A DNA stretch of 64,000 nucleotides. Source: Sclerurus mexicanus (taxonomy: Eukaryota > Chordata > Aves > Passeriformes > Furnariidae). The translations under genes and the position numbers were made by a program. This document shows, in pieces, positions 60,101 through 64,000 of the stretch. The notes beneath the pieces were generated by a model. The model was not told the origin of the DNA. It worked only from the letters and a program-made list of their open reading frames with translations, and ran no database searches. The stretch lies in the NCBI GenBank assembly GCA_013396755.1, contig VWZF01003703.1, positions 120,801-184,800 on the forward strand. Direction: 5' to 3'. The stretch's first letter is position 1; the number at the start of each line of letters is the position of its first letter.

Positions 60101-63100
60101 TTTTCCTATGACAAGCTGTCTTTTTCCACTTCTCTTTGGTCAGGGTTTCCAAACCATAACACTGATTGGCTTGAGGAATAGCTTTCCCAAAGACAATTCT
60201 CCTTCAATGGAAACTAACCACTTTGGCTCAAAATACACACATTTTTGCAAAGCAGTTCCTGGTACATGCACCTCTCAGTCAGAGATCGTTCTCACAACCT
60301 CAGCTTTCAGGTCAGTATATTTATTAAGCTCCAAAAAGGTCAAAATAAATTCTGCTCTCTGAACTTCACAGGCAGCAATTTTAATAGGAATGCCAATGGC
60401 TACAGCACAACCACAACCGACATGCAGAGCCAAACTAGATACTAAAACATAATTTTGTTATTCTTTTTTCCCTCCAAGCCCCAAATCCCTAACTCTTTAG
60501 ACCAAGATCTGCATCTTATCAATAAGACTTTAGTTTGCCAAAGAGCAAATGCAAAAGGATTTTCTCCTATGATTAAGTTACAATATAAGCAACTAAAAAT
60601 AACACTTTGGCAAAAAAAAATCATGCAATATATCAAAAGCATAACTAGTGAGATGAATAAAATTACTTTTTCTACATTTTTCTACCATAAGAGCGGCTAT
60701 GAGGTAGCTCGAATTATTTCAAATATCAAGTCACTCAAATCTCTCAATATTTTAGAAAATAATTTTTTTGTTATTGAAAAATTGTCAGGAACAACTTTGT
60801 GACTGGTACCTGTAAATGCTGAAGTTTTGTTCATTTTCCCATGACTCAATGCACCACACTTTTACTTTTGTCTAACCACAAAGTCTGTTTTTCGTCGCTG
60901 CTCTCCTTTCAGTGTTGTATAGTGTAGAATAATCACAGAATCATAAGACTTACAGTTTCAAACCTATGTGTTTAAAGTTAAATAAACACTGTAAATCTCT
61001 TTTATCGTGTGTGTTATGTGCATAAGAACATGGCCATGTGGTTACTTGATGGAGTTGTACTGCCTAAGCATTTCTGTAAGGTCTGAGAACCCTCCCACAC
61101 AGGGTCTGTACGAACCCACCTGCCAGTCAGTGGCAACTACACACGGTGATGTTCTTGCAGACAATCACACCACGCAGGGGATCCATACCTATTTAAAAAG
61201 CAGCCAATCAAACGGATTGTCATTACTCACCTCCCCGACCATGCAAACCTAAAACTTTCAGATCTCATTCACACAGCAGCAAAAAATCTCCAGACACCAC
61301 AGGCAGAGAAAGTGGCTATCAGAATGCCTTTTGACATTTCCTCTGTAAAATAAATTTAGTGGGAGAAAATCTGCTTCATTTAAATGAATACTGAGACAAC
61401 CATGACCTTGAATGCATCCAGACTTATCTTACTTCCTTCATTTGGAACATTTTTATCACTACTGAGAATACACTAAGGACAAAAGACAATTCAAGAGAAA
61501 CATAATTTCTAACAGACAGAAGGTAAAACAGAATGTTGCCCTCTTCTTAAGTCCTCATAAGGCAAGGAAAAGAAAAGCAATCCACCAAACTCAACTGCTG
61601 GAGCTAAGGGAACTGCAGCATGGCTCTTTCCTCTTCCCTGTAAGATTAAGAAATCTATTAGGACTTCTGATATTCAAACAACACCCTCACTTTCAGGACC
61701 TGAAGAAACGTCTGACAGATTCTATGCAAATAATGACAAAAACCTGTCTTTCATCAACATCATCATCTTGTCTACCACTCCCTACCACCCATTTAGAAGG
61801 TTCCTTCATAAGACGGAAAAATTTCCAAGGGTTCAATCTCTTACATGGGACATGCACATGAGAAAAATCCCATCCTTCTTCCAGTGAATTGATTCACAGG
61901 AAACACATTAAAACTGGTCAAATTTCTGATAGCATCTGTTTTGGGTTTACCTGTTTTTATTACCTCCTTACTTTTAATTTTGAAGGTCAGCTTAGAATAT
62001 AAAAAAAAAAAAAGTCTCATAAAGAAATGGTTCCTTTCACACTGGGTTCTCCACTGCCCTCTGCTCACATAGCTTCAGCTCATGGGTTATGTGCTGTGAT
62101 GGCGTCAATACCTCATTCTACTAGACAAAAATGGGATCAGGTTATAAATAACTTTTTCAGAAGTTTCTTACAAAATTCTGACTTCCAACATGTTGGTTCC
62201 AGCTCTTCAGAAAGTTTTAGTACACAAAGGTCAGGAGGTGTCCTACTTAGATTACTTTTTTTCTTTATGATTCATGGTAGAGGTGATTAGCAGATTAATT
62301 TTTCTTGGACCCTATTTCTACCTTTCATACAAGCTGATTAGTTCCCATGGAAGAAAAGGCAGGACAGATAACCACAGTAATCATCAGAGTTCAGAAAGCT
62401 GACCTTTTACAATCTCAAACTACTGTGTATCCAGGAAATCCTGCCAGACAGTCACTGTTTGCAAATGGTTGGGAAATGTGACCATTTGCCATGAAAAACA
62501 GATGAAAAGCAGGATCTGGTTAAAAGACCAAGTCTTTTCTCAAACAAAACCTTTCCAAAATAAAGAAACAATGTCTCCCAGCTGACAGTTGACCTCAGCT
62601 GAGGAAGGGTGACAGTTCTGCACTGGTGCTCTCTGTACTTGAGAATTTTAAAATGAGATCATAATTTCAAAAAAGATTTAGCTGAACATAAGGAATTTCT
62701 GTCAATTCTGACACAGTAGTAATATTCTGATCAAATGCAATCTATTTGAAAAGAAATCTTCTCTAAATTTAAGTACAAATGTGGACAAGCAAGGCTCCCC
62801 TTAAACTGAGAATAATGTAAAAATATCAGATGTTTTAGCAATGTAGGTGCATCTCACTGATTTCCAATGAGGTGCCTTGTTTGAGGATTACTGGCACGAG
62901 CATGAGAAGCTGGGCTCATGTCACAGGAACACACTGTGCTGTATTCAAAAGGAATAATGCTGTGACATGGAGGCAGCACAAATTAATGACATTATTAGTA
63001 AATCAGTCCCTAAGCCTATTTATTTAGTAATGCAAGAGAGCGACTGATCAGGTAATGTTTAGCCTATGCACTTAACCTGGCTAGCAAATACAATTTTGAG

Positions 63101-63420
63101 AGGAGGAGGGTGGTGTGGTGGAGAAAGAGGCTTGCTATCCTCAGAAAAGGTGTGGCACTTTTTAAATATTAAAATGCTATATAATAGCCACAAAAAATGC
63201 TGTCATTGACTGAAAAAAAACCCAAACAAAAACCAAACCAAACATTAAAAAGGCAGTGTCATAGAATGCTGCAAAATTTTCTAATAAGCCATTTAAAATC
63301 TGGTATCTAAAATCTGATTATTAAAATCTAGTAGAAATTAAATATTTCAAACCAGCTTCTCATCTGGAGAACAAGATCTGTACTTCAACCAGACTTCCTA
63401 TTAAATAAATGCAGAATTGT

Positions 63421-63850
63421 TTCATAGAAACATAGGATATCCTGAGTTGCAAGGGACCCGCAAGGATCATCCAATGCAACTCCTGACTCCATGCAGGGCA
63501 ACCGCATCTGAGAGTCATCCAAATGCTTTCTGACCAACAATGGGCTTGGGGCCATGACCACTTCCCTGGGGAGCTTGTTCCAGTGTCTGACTATCCTCTC
63601 AGTGAAGAGCTTTTTACTGGTATCCCGTCTGACCTTCACCGATACAGCTTCCAGCCACCCCTTTGTCCCATCCCCAGAGGACACCCCCGGGGAGCAGAGC
63701 TCAGCACCTTCCTCTGCTCCCCCCATGATGAAGTCACAGACAGCATGAGGTCACCCCTCAGCCTCCTCAAACCCCCTACCTCAGCTGCTCCTCATAAGTT
63801 ATGTTTTTGACTCTTTTCACCACCTTTGCTGCCCTCCTTTGCACTTTCAC
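63421..63850 (-). mobile_element. CR1 LINE 3' fragment at the right edge
   Basis: The + strand starts TTCATAGAAACATAGGATAT and CCTGAGTTGCAAGGGACCC, the reverse complement of a CR1 3' end of a different subfamily from the copy at 48096. Read on the - strand it goes through KLFTERIVRHWNKLPREVV (part of the 63385-63726 frame), typical of the ORF2 C terminus. The inner end near 63850 is approximate. Confidence 0.88.
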
Positions 63851-64000
63851 ATTGTAAACAATTTGATGGACTGTATATTATTATTCAAAGACTTAAAGTC
63901 CTCTACGGTGTTACAAAAAAAAAAAAAGGTGCAAAGACTTTGCAATATCCAAATTCAAAGAAACAGTAAGTGAAAATGAACCTCTGACCAAAACTAAACT

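Larger units (their letters stand above)
51177..64000 (-). other. WWTR1 intron 2, incomplete
   Basis: This intron runs from the WW-domain exon to beyond the window edge. I found no sequence that could encode the TAZ N terminus, so the first coding exon is further right. Contents: AT-rich DNA, a GC-richer patch at 53830-54140 with paired forkhead motifs, homeobox-like AT-rich blocks at 58440-59000 and 59690-59880, and a CR1 copy at the right end. The open frame 53174-53590 (+) shows no recognisable domain. Confidence 0.75.

Noticed and set aside
60925..60965. possible CR1 3'-end tail (AATCACAGAATCATAAGAC)
   Set aside because: Only about 20 bases resemble the CR1 end and the flanks do not continue it.
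51177..64000. search for the first coding exon of WWTR1 (TEAD-binding region)
   Set aside because: No frame on - resembles the TAZ N terminus or the first WW half, so the exon must be outside the window.
1..64000. CRISPR arrays, operons, tRNA or rRNA genes, a novel multi-gene system
   Set aside because: The window is vertebrate chromosomal DNA. I saw no regularly spaced repeats of that kind, no tRNA-like folds that I could support, and no gene cluster beyond the two genes described.

Overview
The window looks like a piece of a bird autosome. It has CR1 LINE fragments with the typical avian 3' end, few other interspersed repeats, short introns in one gene, and long AT-rich non-coding stretches. 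I cannot tell the species; a turtle or crocodilian is not strictly excluded. Only two protein-coding genes can be supported. They lie tail to tail, as the same pair does in mammals: TM4SF4 on the + strand (about 14,465-19,780) and WWTR1 (TAZ) on the - strand (coding exons between 27,706 and 51,176, with the gene continuing past the right edge).

Layout. Bases 1-14,300 are intergenic, with no gene that I recognise. A TATA box at 14,433 precedes the compact five-exon TM4SF4 gene. It encodes a 201-residue four-pass membrane protein of the L6 family. Its third intron holds a decayed CR1 element. From about 19,780 to 24,390 is intergenic sequence with one GC- and CpG-rich patch (22,459-23,060). That patch carries an 18-bp perfect palindrome made of two forkhead half-sites around an E-box. 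From about 24,390 to 27,705 is the probable 3' UTR of WWTR1, very AT-rich near the stop codon.

Five WWTR1 coding exons can be placed to the base from splice sites and reading-frame continuity: 51040-51176, 34302-34504, 29617-29750, 28962-29074 and 27706-27890. They encode the C-terminal half of the WW domain, a proline-rich stretch, a polyglutamine run from nine pure CAG codons, the coiled coil, the LATS site with phosphodegron, the transactivation region and the C-terminal PDZ ligand. The first coding exon (TEAD-binding region, 14-3-3 site, first half of the WW domain) is not in the window and must lie beyond 64,000. Intron 3 of WWTR1 (about 16.5 kb) and the incomplete intron 2 (more than 12.8 kb) hold CR1 pieces and candidate regulatory DNA but no other gene that I can support.

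The clearest anomaly is a GC-AG intron in WWTR1 (donor at 29615-29616), which the reading frame requires. I found no sign of a novel multi-gene system. The remaining observations concern regulatory architecture and unassigned ORFs.
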